A DNA stretch of 39,669 nucleotides from Lachnospiraceae bacterium UBA6987 (lineage in GTDB: Bacteria; Bacillota; Clostridia; Lachnospirales; Lachnospiraceae), in assembly GCA_002449955.1 (NCBI GenBank), contig DJYD01000023.1:1-39669 (forward strand), read 5' to 3'. The notes under the pieces are model-generated. The model made no database searches and was not told the origin of the DNA. It saw nothing but the letters and a program-made list of their open reading frames with translations. A program made the translations under genes and the position numbers. Positions 18,191 to 26,584 of this stretch are shown here, one piece after another. Position 1 is the stretch's first letter; every line of letters starts with the position of its first letter.

Positions 18191-18895
18191 TTAAACCGTG
18201 ATGCGGGTGCCCTTTGCGTCACCGTGCATCGCATGATAAATACTGTCCTCAGCCGCCAGATCAAAGATCTGCATCGGCACCGGATAATCGCGGCAAAGGG
18301 CCGCGGCTGTTCCGTCAATCACCTTAAGATCCTTGCTGACAAGCTCCGCCACCGAAATCGTGTCATATTTTTTTGCATCAGGATTCTTGCCGGGATCGCT
18401 GTCATATACGCCGTCTATCGATTTCGCAAGCAGGATCTCATCGCATTCCAGTTCAAGGGCGCGCAGGACGCATATGGTATCCGTGGAAAAATAAGGGTGG
18501 CCGAGACCGCCGGCAAAAAAGAGGATCTTTCCTGCCTTCATGTCTGCATCTGCCTCATCCTTGCTGTACAGTTTTGTCACGGAGCCGCAGACAAACGGGG
18601 TGTAAATCTCGGTCTGCATGCCTTCGCTTCGGAAGATTTCCGATACGTACAGGCAGTTCATCACAGTAGCCAACATGCCGATGGCATCCGCCTTCGTCCT
18701 GTCGATCGACTTGCTGGAACGGCCGCGCCAGAAGTTGCCGCCGCCGATAACCAGACACAGTTCTGTGCCCTCTTCCGCCGCCTTTTTTACCTGGGCGGCT
18801 ACTTTTTTTACCGTTTCCTCATCAAATCCAGTCTTTTTCTCCCCTGCGAGCGCTTCACCGCTCAGCTTCAGTAATACTCTTCGATGATGACTCAT
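18191..18895 (-). CDS. pyrH: UMP kinase
   Basis: Bacterial UMP kinase of 234 residues (amino acid kinase fold) that makes UDP for nucleotide and cell-wall precursor synthesis. Motifs: LLKLSGEALAG near the N-terminus, LVIGGGNFWRGR for phosphate binding, and DPGKNPDAKKYDTIS for the nucleotide site. GGAG lies six bases before the ATG. First gene of the long minus-strand operon, with a good promoter just upstream. Confidence 0.97.
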   Translation of the reverse strand: MSHHRRVLLKLSGEALAGEKKTGFDEETVKKVAAQVKKAAEEGTELCLVIGGGNFWRGRSSKSIDRTKADAIGMLATVMNCLYVSEIFRSEGMQTEIYTPFVCGSVTKLYSKDEADADMKAGKILFFAGGLGHPYFSTDTICVLRALELECDEILLAKSIDGVYDSDPGKNPDAKKYDTISVAELVSKDLKVIDGTAAALCRDYPVPMQIFDLAAEDSIYHAMHGDAKGTRITV

Positions 18896-18933
18896 TGAAA
18901 GCTCCTTCGGTTCCAGAATGAATTCCGCGTGAT

Positions 18934-18962
18934 ATTATAGCATATAACAAGATTCTTGTAAA
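18934..18962 (-). promoter_or_regulatory. Promoter of the pyrH-polC operon
   Basis: TTTACA (18962-18957), a 17-base spacer and TATAAT (18939-18934) preceded by TGC, an extended -10. The expected start is near 18927, giving a leader of about 30 bases. It lies just after the mntP stop. Confidence 0.75.
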
Positions 18963-18989
18963 ACAGTTTCTGTGCTGCCGGATACGATG

Positions 18990-19562
18990 TCAATGTACAA
19001 AAAAGATCTCGATACCGATCACGATCAGGATGATCCCGCCTATGACGGACGCCTTTCCGCCGATCCAGGTTCCGGCTTTCCGTCCGATAAACAGCCCTGC
19101 CATGCAGATGATAAACGTTACCGCTCCGATGATGAGGGCGGCGCTGACAGCGCGCATGGCCTGCAGTTCGGAAAGGGTAAAGCCGACAGACAGCGCATCC
19201 AGCGAAGTTGCTATTCCCTGCATGATCAGCGCGCCGAAAGTAACCGACGCCTTCACACTTCCTTCCCGGAAGCGGAAGCCTTCCATAATCATTTTTCCGC
19301 CGATGGCACATAAAAGGACCAGAGAGATCAGGGAAATCAGTGTCTGAGAAGTCTGAAGAATGCTCATCAGAGAATGGATCAGCACCCAGCCGATGAGGGG
19401 CATGAGGGCCTGGAATCCGCCGAATACACCGGCAATTAAGCCCATACGCCTGAGATTCATATGCGGCTCATGCAGGCCGTTTGCCAGGGATACCGAAAAA
19501 GCATCCATCGCAAGCCCCGCGCCGAGCAATATACTGTTGATAATCCACAAAGGCCCTTCCAT
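18990..19562 (-). CDS. mntP: Manganese efflux pump MntP
   Basis: Small inner membrane exporter of 190 residues, with six membrane segments arranged as two related halves. Each half bears the family's Asp-containing motif: GLAMDAFSVSLANG (about 14-27) and TSLDALSVGFT (about 115-125). Known members export Mn2+. ATG 19562 is chosen because AGGAGG lies four bases upstream; the frame stays open to 19619 but that stretch is basic and covers the promoter region. No yybP-ykoY Mn riboswitch is visible: the leader is too short. Confidence 0.93.
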   Translation of the reverse strand: MEGPLWIINSILLGAGLAMDAFSVSLANGLHEPHMNLRRMGLIAGVFGGFQALMPLIGWVLIHSLMSILQTSQTLISLISLVLLCAIGGKMIMEGFRFREGSVKASVTFGALIMQGIATSLDALSVGFTLSELQAMRAVSAALIIGAVTFIICMAGLFIGRKAGTWIGGKASVIGGIILIVIGIEIFFVH

Positions 19563-19590
19563 CTTTCTCCTCCTCATCCGATACAGGCGT

Positions 19591-19619
19591 AAGATGCCAC
19601 ATTTTTGCACTCTTGTCAA
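19591..19619 (-). promoter_or_regulatory. Possible mntP promoter sharing its -35 with the divergent gene
   Basis: On the minus strand a perfect TTGACA (19619-19614) is followed 17 bases later by the poor -10 CATCTT (19596-19591). The -35 overlaps the -35 of the plus-strand promoter, so the two cannot easily be occupied together. Confidence 0.35.
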
Positions 19620-19641
19620 GTTCGGCCTGAGCCGTTACAAT
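19613..19641 (+). promoter_or_regulatory. Promoter of the amidohydrolase gene
   Basis: TTGTCA (19613-19618), a 17-base spacer and TACAAT (19636-19641). The expected start is near 19648, about 22 bases before the ATG. Confidence 0.7.
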
Positions 19642-19669
19642 ACAGGTATCAAACCAAAGGACTACCTCT

Positions 19670-20974
19670 ATGTCACTATTGCTGAAGAACGCCCTGATCC
19701 TGCAGGGAAATGACTTTTCACCGCTCCACGGCTTCCTGGGAATCCGCGGAACGCTTATCGATTATATCGGGGAAACCAGGCCTTCCTTCACCTATGATGA
19801 TGAAAAGGATATGGAAAATGCCATTCTGATCCCCGGTCTTGTCAATGCACACGGTCACGCCGCCATGACGCTTTTACGCGGCATCGGCTCCGGGCTTCCT
19901 CTTGACCGCTGGCTAAACGATGCCGTCTTCCCGGTTGAGGACCGTCTGACCGCGGATATTGTCCGTGCAGGCAATGCCCTGGCGCTCCTCGAGATGATCG
20001 CTTGCGGCACCACTTCCTTTACTGATATGTACAATGATCCGGACGTTCTGATCGGGCAATGCATGGGTTGCGGAATCAAGCTGAACATCGGCCGTCCTTT
20101 TCTCTGCTTTGATCCGGAGGAAAAACTGGAGGACAGCTTCCGGGCACGTGAAGCCTTTGCCCTCTATGACCGCTTCCACATGGCGGCAGACGGAAGAATC
20201 CGCATAGAATTCCCTATCCATGCGGAGTATACAAACCAGTCGGAGCCGGTAAGGCTGTTCAGTCAGGAAGTCAAAAAGCGCGGCGGACGCATCCATCTGC
20301 ATCTCTCCGAAACCAAAGCGGAAGTCGATGCCTGCCTGGCAAAATACGGGCAGACGCCGCCGGAGTTTTTTGCCTCGCGCGGTACATTCGATAATCCGGT
20401 CTATGCCGCCCACTGCGTGCATCTGACAGAAGGGGATCTTGCGATCCTGAAGGACCATGGCGTAACGCCCGTACACTGTCCAAGCAGCAACATGAAGCTT
20501 GCAAGCGGGGCAGCCCCGGTCCGGAAATGGATGCAGGAAGGACTCGCGCCGGCCCTCGGCACCGACGGCTGCGCCAGCAACAATAATCTCAATATGTTTG
20601 AAGAAATGCATTTGGCTGCTCTGCTCGCCAAGATTCAGTCCGCTGATGCCACTGCCCTTAATGCCCGCGAAGTCCTTGCCATGGCGACCCGAAACGGAGC
20701 AGCGGCGCAGGGACGCTCGGATACCGGCGTGCTGTCACCGGGCAAGAAAGCCGATATCGCCGCCGTATCCGTCAAGGCGCCGCACATGTATCCGGACTTT
20801 GATCCCGCAGAACTACTCATTTATTCTGCCCAAGGAAGCGATGTGGTGCTTACCGTGGCCGATGGCAAAGTCCTGTACGAAAACGGAAAGTATCTCACGC
20901 TTGACAGGGAAGAAATCCTGAAAGAGGCAAAAAAAGCCGTCCGTCAATTGTACGGAGAATCGAACGGTTTTTGA
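19670..20974 (+). CDS. Amidohydrolase, MTA/SAH or 5'-deoxyadenosine deaminase type
   Basis: A 434-residue metal-dependent deaminase of the MtaD/SsnA group. The metal ligands are in NAHGHAAM (His61, His63), HLHLSETKAEVDA, and GTDGCASNNNLNMFEEM (metal Asp). AAHCVHL supplies the catalytic region. It most likely deaminates methylthioadenosine, S-adenosylhomocysteine or 5'-deoxyadenosine. Exact choice cannot be made by eye, and chlorohydrolase-type relatives are possible. 5'-Deoxyadenosine is a by-product of radical SAM enzymes such as the one at 7470-8387, but the genes are not linked. AAAGGA precedes the ATG by eight bases. msrA follows 23 bases after the stop. Confidence 0.88.
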   Translation: MSLLLKNALILQGNDFSPLHGFLGIRGTLIDYIGETRPSFTYDDEKDMENAILIPGLVNAHGHAAMTLLRGIGSGLPLDRWLNDAVFPVEDRLTADIVRAGNALALLEMIACGTTSFTDMYNDPDVLIGQCMGCGIKLNIGRPFLCFDPEEKLEDSFRAREAFALYDRFHMAADGRIRIEFPIHAEYTNQSEPVRLFSQEVKKRGGRIHLHLSETKAEVDACLAKYGQTPPEFFASRGTFDNPVYAAHCVHLTEGDLAILKDHGVTPVHCPSSNMKLASGAAPVRKWMQEGLAPALGTDGCASNNNLNMFEEMHLAALLAKIQSADATALNAREVLAMATRNGAAAQGRSDTGVLSPGKKADIAAVSVKAPHMYPDFDPAELLIYSAQGSDVVLTVADGKVLYENGKYLTLDREEILKEAKKAVRQLYGESNGF

Positions 20975-20997
20975 TGAACAGCAAGGAGGCTGCAATC

Positions 20998-21480
20998 ATG
21001 AAAACGATCTATCTTGCCGGCGGATGCTTTTGGGGCGTCCAGAAGTATTTTGATCAGTTTGAAGGGGTATGCTATACGGAAACCGGCTATGCCAACGGTC
21101 CGGACAGCGCTCCCTCTTACCAGGAGGTCTGCGCGGACAGCGGTCATGCGGAGACCGTCAGAATCGATTATGAGGAATCCGTCATTTCCCTGACGGAACT
21201 GCTGGACCGTTATTTCGCGGTGATCGACCCTCTTTCCATAAACCGTCAAGGCCACGACGAGGGCATCCAGTACCGTACCGGGATCTATTATACCGATGAA
21301 GCGCAACTGCCCGAGATCAATGCCGTCTTCGCAGCGCAGGAAAAGAAGGCCGGCCAGAAACTTGCCGTCGAAAAAGAGCCGTTAAGAAATTTCTTCACGG
21401 CTGAGGAATATCATCAGAAATATCTGGATAAAAATCCGGGCGGTTACTGCCACATCCCTCTCGGCTTTTTTACAAAGTAA
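20998..21480 (+). CDS. msrA: Peptide-methionine (S)-S-oxide reductase MsrA
   Basis: A 160-residue enzyme that repairs oxidised methionine. The active-site motif GGCFWG (catalytic Cys10) is at the N-terminus, and YNQPDxxxQYRTGIYY appears here in the form EGIQYRTGIYYTDE. There is no fused MsrB domain. ATG 20998 is chosen since AGGAGG lies eight bases upstream; the longer frame from 20971 merely runs through that site. It shares a transcript with the amidohydrolase gene and converges on a minus-strand gene 14 bases away with no clear terminator between. Confidence 0.96.
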   Translation: MKTIYLAGGCFWGVQKYFDQFEGVCYTETGYANGPDSAPSYQEVCADSGHAETVRIDYEESVISLTELLDRYFAVIDPLSINRQGHDEGIQYRTGIYYTDEAQLPEINAVFAAQEKKAGQKLAVEKEPLRNFFTAEEYHQKYLDKNPGGYCHIPLGFFTK

Positions 21481-21494
21481 AACACCGGAGCGAC

Positions 21495-22613
21495 TTATAA
21501 TTGCTTCAGGTAGGAGCGGCGGCGCTTATGAATAAAGCGGTCGAAACGCTTCCACTGGTTGTTAATGGCATAATTATCTTCCAGATTCAGATTGGTTTCG
21601 GCATATTCCAGTTTTTTATCGAGCATCATATGATTCAGCATGGCGCAGATCACCACGCTGACGCCGCGGTTTGCCCACGACGGATCAACACCGATCAGTC
21701 CGAGATCGATGATTTTCGGATGATTGATGGCCTTTAACAAACGAATCAAGGTGAGCGGCGTCAGATGACCGCCTGTTCCCACAAGAGCCTCTGCAATGGA
21801 AGGGAAACACAGACCCATGGCCACAGGGGCTTCATTTTCGTCCAGCAGAATCCCGACATAATCCAGCTTGATGATGAGCTTAAAGTTATCGATCAGCATC
21901 TTTTTCATACCGTCTGTGAAATCGACGGTGCCATACAGCTTTGCATAGCTTTTGTCGATGAGTTCGAAAAACTTGTCGGCGTATTTATTGATAAAATCAT
22001 TCACATTCTTTGCCGGCCCGAAGTGCAGCTTATAACGCTCCATCAGCTTCTCGGCCACGCGGTCCATCTGCTCGATCGACGCCGGATCCGGCTTTATGCG
22101 GCTTTCCGTCCAGTCCACCTCTTTGGCATAACCACAGTTTTCAATGAGCTTTCCGTAATACGCATAATTGTACTGTTCTTCAAAGGTTGCCAGATATTCA
22201 AAGCCTTCGACAAGCAGTCCCTCCCTTTCCAGGTCGGAAAAGCCCAGAGGTCCGCAGATCTCGGTCATCCCTTTCGCGCGGCCCCAGTCTTCTACTGCCG
22301 CAAACAAGGCATCGGCGACCTCCTGCCGGTTAACCGCGTCAAAACGGGTGAAGCGGATGCGTTTCTCACCGCGTTTTTCATTGCTTGCCTTCTGCAGGAT
22401 CCCCGAGATGCGTCCTACCGTTTCGCCATTCTCTTCTGCGATATAATAAACCGCTTCACTGGTGTCATAGTAGATATAATCTTCTCGGAAGATTTTCTTT
22501 TCATCCCCATATAACGGGGGAACAAAATTCGGTTCGTTCTTATACAGCCGCAGAGGAAAATCCAGAAATTCTTTCTGATCCCGTTTTGAAGAAACCTCTC
22601 GTACAGTAATCAT
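21495..22613 (-). CDS. GNAT-fold protein, YghO-like N-acetyltransferase superfamily
   Basis: A 372-residue soluble protein. The N-terminal stretch KRDQKEFLDFPLRLYKNEPN and the following IAEENGETVGRISGIL look like the acyl-CoA N-acyltransferase (GNAT) fold. ICGPLGFSDLEREGLLVEGF (about residues 138-157) resembles the conserved block of YghO-type proteins. A C-terminal part (about 280-372) with VDPSWANRGVSVVICAMLNH looks like a second GNAT-like half. Substrate unknown. GAGG lies seven bases before the ATG. The superfamily call is reasonably firm, the function is not. Confidence 0.65.
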   Translation of the reverse strand: MITVREVSSKRDQKEFLDFPLRLYKNEPNFVPPLYGDEKKIFREDYIYYDTSEAVYYIAEENGETVGRISGILQKASNEKRGEKRIRFTRFDAVNRQEVADALFAAVEDWGRAKGMTEICGPLGFSDLEREGLLVEGFEYLATFEEQYNYAYYGKLIENCGYAKEVDWTESRIKPDPASIEQMDRVAEKLMERYKLHFGPAKNVNDFINKYADKFFELIDKSYAKLYGTVDFTDGMKKMLIDNFKLIIKLDYVGILLDENEAPVAMGLCFPSIAEALVGTGGHLTPLTLIRLLKAINHPKIIDLGLIGVDPSWANRGVSVVICAMLNHMMLDKKLEYAETNLNLEDNYAINNQWKRFDRFIHKRRRSYLKQL

Positions 22614-22645
22614 CTCATTGCCTCATGTTTCTATAGTCTGTTCTG

Positions 22646-24199
22646 TCAGTCTTCCGCACCTTCGAGTGCTTCCAGTCCCTTTTTCGCTTCAGGCTTGGAA
22701 TCGCCGTGTTTGACCAACAGCATGGTTCCGAATGCAATGCAGACAAATACTGCTGCATACGGGAACAGCACGCGCATGCCGAAGCGGTCCATCAGATAAC
22801 CGCTGACGATCGGGGTAGCCACCTGCGCCGCCATGGACGCGGTGTAATAAAACCCGGTGTATTTGCCGATATTGCCGCCGCTCGCCAGTTCCACGACCAT
22901 CGGGAACGAGTTCACATTGATGGTGGCCCAGCCGATGCCGGCCAGGGCAAAAAGGATATTCATCAGCAGGGTCGGACTGTCGGAGTTCATCAGCGAAGCG
23001 GCGCCAAACGCCACGGTAAGGGTCAGCACGCCGGCAAGAATGGATTTCTTGCGGCCCACTTTTGAAGCAATAATACCGACAGGAAGATAGGACACGATGG
23101 CCGCGCCCTGCGCAATCAGCAGCGTCGTATTGTAATCTTTGTGCAGAATATTCGTGGCATAAACGGAATATTTACTGGTCACTGCATTGTAGCCGAAGAA
23201 CCAGAGCACGATGGACAGCAGGATAAAAAGCAGGGAACGCTTCTCTGCGGCGTTAAGCTTCCGGCTGCCGGTTGTGGCTTCTTCGATCGTCTCATCGATC
23301 CCGTATTTGACGCTGTCCTGCCGCATTTCCTCAGCCCATTTCGGTTCTTTGACCGTCAGCATGAAGACAAGCAGTGCAAGCAGCATGACTGCGGCAACAG
23401 CAGCAAAATACATCATGTAATTCATCATGGAGTTCTTGATGGAGGAAGTCTTGAAGACGATGCCAAGGCCCAGTACAAGCATGCCGCCGGCGGTTCCCAT
23501 CAGGTTGATCACGGCGTTCGCCTTGGAACGCAGCGGTTTTATGGTCACATCCGGCATCAGCGCCACCGCAGGGCTTCTGAATACCGACATACTGAGGAGC
23601 ATGATCATCAGGATCAGCATGAAGAAAACGAGGGCTCCGGGCTCTGCTGCCGTCGTCGCATGAGCATAGGCCTGCCTTGCCGGCACCACATAATTCGTAT
23701 ATTCATGATTGGTGACGGTTTTTCCGTTTTCCTCTTTCTGGGAGCGGATTGCCGCAAACGCTTCTTTGGTGTATTTTTCCTTCAGCGTGAACGACTCGCC
23801 GGACGGCGTCATGAGCTCCTCTTCCGCTTCCTTTTCATAGATCTCCGCAAGCGCGGCCGGATCATCGATCGCCGATACGTTTTTCAGCTTTTTCAGCTGC
23901 GCCGCATCGACAAAGGCCAGGCAGATCAACATGGTTGCCGCCAGTATGGTTCCGCAGACGATAAACGGGGTACGGCGCCCATGGCGGCTTTTGAATTTGT
24001 CGGAAATCGCTCCGAAAAGAGGCAGCATAAACAGTGCCAGAATATTATCGATCGCCATGATCAGGCCTGACCAGGTCTGTCTCATGCCGAATTTATTGGT
24101 CAGGATCAAAGGGATCGTGTTGTCATACGCCTGCCAGAAAGCGCAGATCAGAAAAAAGGCAAAGCCTACAAGGATCGTACGTCTGTAATTCAGCTTCAT
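22646..24199 (-). CDS. MFS transporter, GPH/SLC45-like sugar:cation symporter type
   Basis: A 517-residue membrane transporter with about twelve segments. The first loop has FGAISDKFKSRHGRRTPFIVCG, the MFS motif A in the form seen in GPH/SLC45-type sugar symporters (RRTPFI). It carries an unusual hydrophilic stretch of about 100 residues, rich in Glu and Lys, after the fourth membrane segment (roughly 23660-23900), so a large loop interrupts the N-terminal half. Substrate is probably a glycoside or oligosaccharide, by family only. ATG 24199 follows GGGAGA; the open frame continues to 24370 but through AT-rich promoter sequence. Confidence 0.85.
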   Translation of the reverse strand: MKLNYRRTILVGFAFFLICAFWQAYDNTIPLILTNKFGMRQTWSGLIMAIDNILALFMLPLFGAISDKFKSRHGRRTPFIVCGTILAATMLICLAFVDAAQLKKLKNVSAIDDPAALAEIYEKEAEEELMTPSGESFTLKEKYTKEAFAAIRSQKEENGKTVTNHEYTNYVVPARQAYAHATTAAEPGALVFFMLILMIMLLSMSVFRSPAVALMPDVTIKPLRSKANAVINLMGTAGGMLVLGLGIVFKTSSIKNSMMNYMMYFAAVAAVMLLALLVFMLTVKEPKWAEEMRQDSVKYGIDETIEEATTGSRKLNAAEKRSLLFILLSIVLWFFGYNAVTSKYSVYATNILHKDYNTTLLIAQGAAIVSYLPVGIIASKVGRKKSILAGVLTLTVAFGAASLMNSDSPTLLMNILFALAGIGWATINVNSFPMVVELASGGNIGKYTGFYYTASMAAQVATPIVSGYLMDRFGMRVLFPYAAVFVCIAFGTMLLVKHGDSKPEAKKGLEALEGAED

Positions 24200-24258
24200 G
24201 ATATTCTCCCATCCGCACGCAGGACCGCGCGCTGCATTGTTGCTCGTATTCTTGCTTA

Positions 24259-24267
24259 GTTTAGCAC
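24259..24267 (-). promoter_or_regulatory. Possible extended -10 promoter for the MFS gene
   Basis: TGC-TAAACT on the minus strand (24267-24259), with only a weak TGGCTT 17 bases upstream. It is the best candidate in the divergent region 24200-24418. The remainder of that region is AT-rich and holds no open frame I would support. Confidence 0.3.
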
Positions 24268-24355
24268 AACTCAGCTTAAAAAGCCATGCATTTATTAAAA
24301 AATGATAAATTTCTAAAGTTTTAACGCCCAATAATTCCCGGCAAAAGCTTTGCTG

Positions 24356-24384
24356 TGGACAATTCCACATAAAGGTGCTATACT
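24356..24384 (+). promoter_or_regulatory. Promoter of the insertase-glycerophosphotransferase operon
   Basis: TGGACA (24356-24361), a 17-base spacer and TATACT (24379-24384) preceded by TGC (extended -10). A second TATAAT (24393-24398) lies just downstream without a good -35. The leader would be about 28 bases, with AAGGAAAG before the ATG. Confidence 0.7.
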
Positions 24385-24418
24385 TTTCCCGCTATAATTT
24401 TTTTATGAAGGAAAGATC

Positions 24419-26317
24419 ATGGAAAAGATCTCCGAACTGATTGCCATCCCGCTTGGCGCCGTTATGGACTGGTGCTACGGATTTTTGCAAAATTACGGCT
24501 GGGCTATCCTGCTGTTTACCCTGATATCCAAGATCATACTGCTGCCCATCTCCATCTGGGTGCAGAAAAACTCCATCAAGATGGTGGAGATCCAGCCTGC
24601 GGTGAACCGCATCAGAGCCAAATATTACGGCGATGCCGATACCATCGCCGAAGAACAGGCCAAGATGTACAAGGAAAAAGGCTACCATCCGATGGCAAGC
24701 CTGGTTCCGCTGTTTGTACAGATCGTTATTCTCATGGGCGTCGTGGCCGTTATCCGCGCAAGGATCGCGGGCGGCTATACCATGAATTTCCTCGGCTTCG
24801 ACTTAACGCTTGTCCCTTCCGAAGCCCTCGGGAAAATGCTGATCATCCCTTTTGCCGCTGCTTTTTCGGCAGCTGCCCTCTGTATCGCGCAGAACCGCTC
24901 CAATGTCCTGCAGCACGAGCAGAGCAAGCTTAGTCAGTGGGGCATGTCCATCTTTTCCGTAGGACTTTCGCTCTTCCTCGGCTTCTTCGTTCCCGGTGGC
25001 ATCGGGCTTTACTGGATCGCCAGCAACCTTCTCGCCATCCTTCAGCTGTATCTCCTGAATCTGGCTATCCCGCCGAAAAAGTATGTAGACTACGAAGAGC
25101 TGGAAGCAAGCCGCAGGGCCCTTTCCGAGCTCGACAAACTCAATGCCGGCCAGGTCATCAGCAAGGAGGACAAGGCCCGCGAGAAAGCCGATTACAAGCG
25201 CTTTTTCAGCATCAATAATAAGCACATCGTCTTCTATTCCGAGCGCAGCGGTTTTTACCGCTACTATCAGGATCTGATCGAGGGACTCCTGAAAAAGACC
25301 AATGTGCGCATTCATTATGTAACCAACGATCCGAAGGATCAGATTTTCAAAATCGCAGAAAACGAGCCCCGCATCCTGCCTTATTACATCTCCATCAAAA
25401 AAATGGTCACCCTGATGATGCGCCTCGAATGCGATATCTGCGTCATGACCACGCCGGATCTGGAGAACTTTTACATCAAGCGTTCCCTGATGAAGAAGGA
25501 TATCGAATATATTTACGTGCCGCATGATCCTTCGAGCATGCATATGAGCTTTCGCGAGCATGCACTGGATCATTTCGACACCGTCTTCATGACCGGTCCG
25601 CACATCAAGCAAGAGATCCGCGCTTCCGAAAAGTATTACGGTACAAAGGAAAAGACACTCGTCGAATTCGGTTATCCGCTTATGGATACTCTGGTTGAAG
25701 GGTTTGAACAGCTTCCGCAGGGACAGACCGGGCCGAAGCAGGTCCTCATTGCGCCGAGCTGGCAGGAGGACAATCTGCTTGACTGCGTTGTCGACGATCT
25801 GATTGGCAGCCTTTATTCCGCCGGATACCGGGTCATCGTCAGACCGCATCCCGAGTACGCCAAGCGCTGGCCGGAAAAGCTGAACCTTCTGAAGGAGCGC
25901 TGGGCAGACAAAGAAGGCGAAAGACTCGTTTTTGAATACGATTTTTCCTCCGGTTCTTCGGTCTACTCTTCTGACCTCCTGATCACAGACTGGTCCGGCA
26001 TCGGCATTGAATTCGGCCTGGCAACCGGCAAGCCGGTCATCTTTGTCAACACCAAGATGAAGGTGGAGAATCCGAACTGGGAAGCGATCGGGATCACCCC
26101 GCAGGAAATCGTTCTGAGGAGCCGCCTCGGCCGCGCGATTGAAAAAGACGAGGCAGGAAACGCGGCAGCCATCGCAGATGACCTCTTCACCTCTTTCGTG
26201 CAGGATGGCGCCGGACAGCTGCGCGAGCAATATTTCTATCATGCCGGATCTCACGGTCTTTATGGCGTCCGCTATCTGATCGGCCGCCTGACACATAAAA
26301 ACAACAAGGAGAATTAA
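24419..26317 (+). CDS. Fusion protein: YidC/Oxa1 membrane insertase + CDP-glycerol glycerophosphotransferase
   Basis: A 632-residue two-domain protein. Residues 1-225 are YidC/Oxa1-like: YGWAILLFTLISKIILLPIS (Lys38 where the insertase groove normally has Arg), a charged hairpin (48-90), PMASLVPLFVQIVILMGVV (91-109), and VPGGIGLYWIASNLLAILQL (191-210). Residues about 226-260 are a charged linker. Residues 261-632 match the TagB/TagF glycerophosphotransferase family (PF04464): YVPHDPSSMHM (His369), EFGYPLMDT, VLIAPSWQEDNLLD, VIVRPHPEY (His477) and SSDLLITDWSGIGIEFG (517-532). The frame is continuous, so the fusion is real unless the assembly is wrong. In teichoic acid enzymes this domain adds glycerol phosphate at the inner membrane face. 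Here the insertase half could simply anchor it or could move the product. It starts a four-gene operon. Confidence 0.9.
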   Translation: MEKISELIAIPLGAVMDWCYGFLQNYGWAILLFTLISKIILLPISIWVQKNSIKMVEIQPAVNRIRAKYYGDADTIAEEQAKMYKEKGYHPMASLVPLFVQIVILMGVVAVIRARIAGGYTMNFLGFDLTLVPSEALGKMLIIPFAAAFSAAALCIAQNRSNVLQHEQSKLSQWGMSIFSVGLSLFLGFFVPGGIGLYWIASNLLAILQLYLLNLAIPPKKYVDYEELEASRRALSELDKLNAGQVISKEDKAREKADYKRFFSINNKHIVFYSERSGFYRYYQDLIEGLLKKTNVRIHYVTNDPKDQIFKIAENEPRILPYYISIKKMVTLMMRLECDICVMTTPDLENFYIKRSLMKKDIEYIYVPHDPSSMHMSFREHALDHFDTVFMTGPHIKQEIRASEKYYGTKEKTLVEFGYPLMDTLVEGFEQLPQGQTGPKQVLIAPSWQEDNLLDCVVDDLIGSLYSAGYRVIVRPHPEYAKRWPEKLNLLKERWADKEGERLVFEYDFSSGSSVYSSDLLITDWSGIGIEFGLATGKPVIFVNTKMKVENPNWEAIGITPQEIVLRSRLGRAIEKDEAGNAAAIADDLFTSFVQDGAGQLREQYFYHAGSHGLYGVRYLIGRLTHKNNKEN

Positions 26318-26321
26318 TGCT

Positions 26322-26558
26322 ATGATCTTTCCTTCACTTTATATTGATGTGGCTGTAATGAGCGCCACCATCGAAGCCATCGTCGGCGTGGTAATCGCTG
26401 TCAGTGCCTTTTTGATCATCCGTTTCCGCAAAGCCAAAAAGAAAGTCCAGGAAACACTTCATCTGGAAGACAAAAAGGAATCCGAGGAAGAAGTCGTAGC
26501 CGTCGAGGACGAGACTGAAGAAGCCGTCTCCGATGCGGCAAAGACCCCGGAGGAATAA
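26322..26558 (+). CDS. Small single-pass membrane protein with acidic tail
   Basis: A 78-residue protein with a short N-terminus, one membrane segment (about residues 9-34), a basic stop-transfer patch (RFRKAKKK) and a C-terminal tail of about 35 residues dominated by Glu and Asp. No family recognised. It begins four bases after the fusion gene stop, with AAGGAG overlapping that stop, so it is clearly co-translated. Its place suggests an accessory or regulatory subunit of the insertase-transferase protein, but that is inference. Confidence 0.72.
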   Translation: MIFPSLYIDVAVMSATIEAIVGVVIAVSAFLIIRFRKAKKKVQETLHLEDKKESEEEVVAVEDETEEAVSDAAKTPEE

Positions 26559-26584
26559 GCCTTACGCGTTCACGGAGCTGCAGC

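Noticed and set aside
19563..19669. Manganese (yybP-ykoY) riboswitch before mntP
   Set aside because: The gap to the start is too short, and no such fold is seen.
21481..21494. Terminator between msrA and the GNAT-like gene
   Set aside because: Only 14 bases with no stem or T run.
24200..24370. N-terminal extension of the MFS protein to 24370
   Set aside because: The extra 57 residues lie in AT-rich promoter sequence and do not look like a transporter N-terminus.
24803..26296. Long minus-strand open frame opposite the fusion gene
   Set aside because: The plus strand has promoter, ribosome site and two recognisable domains; the antisense frame has none.
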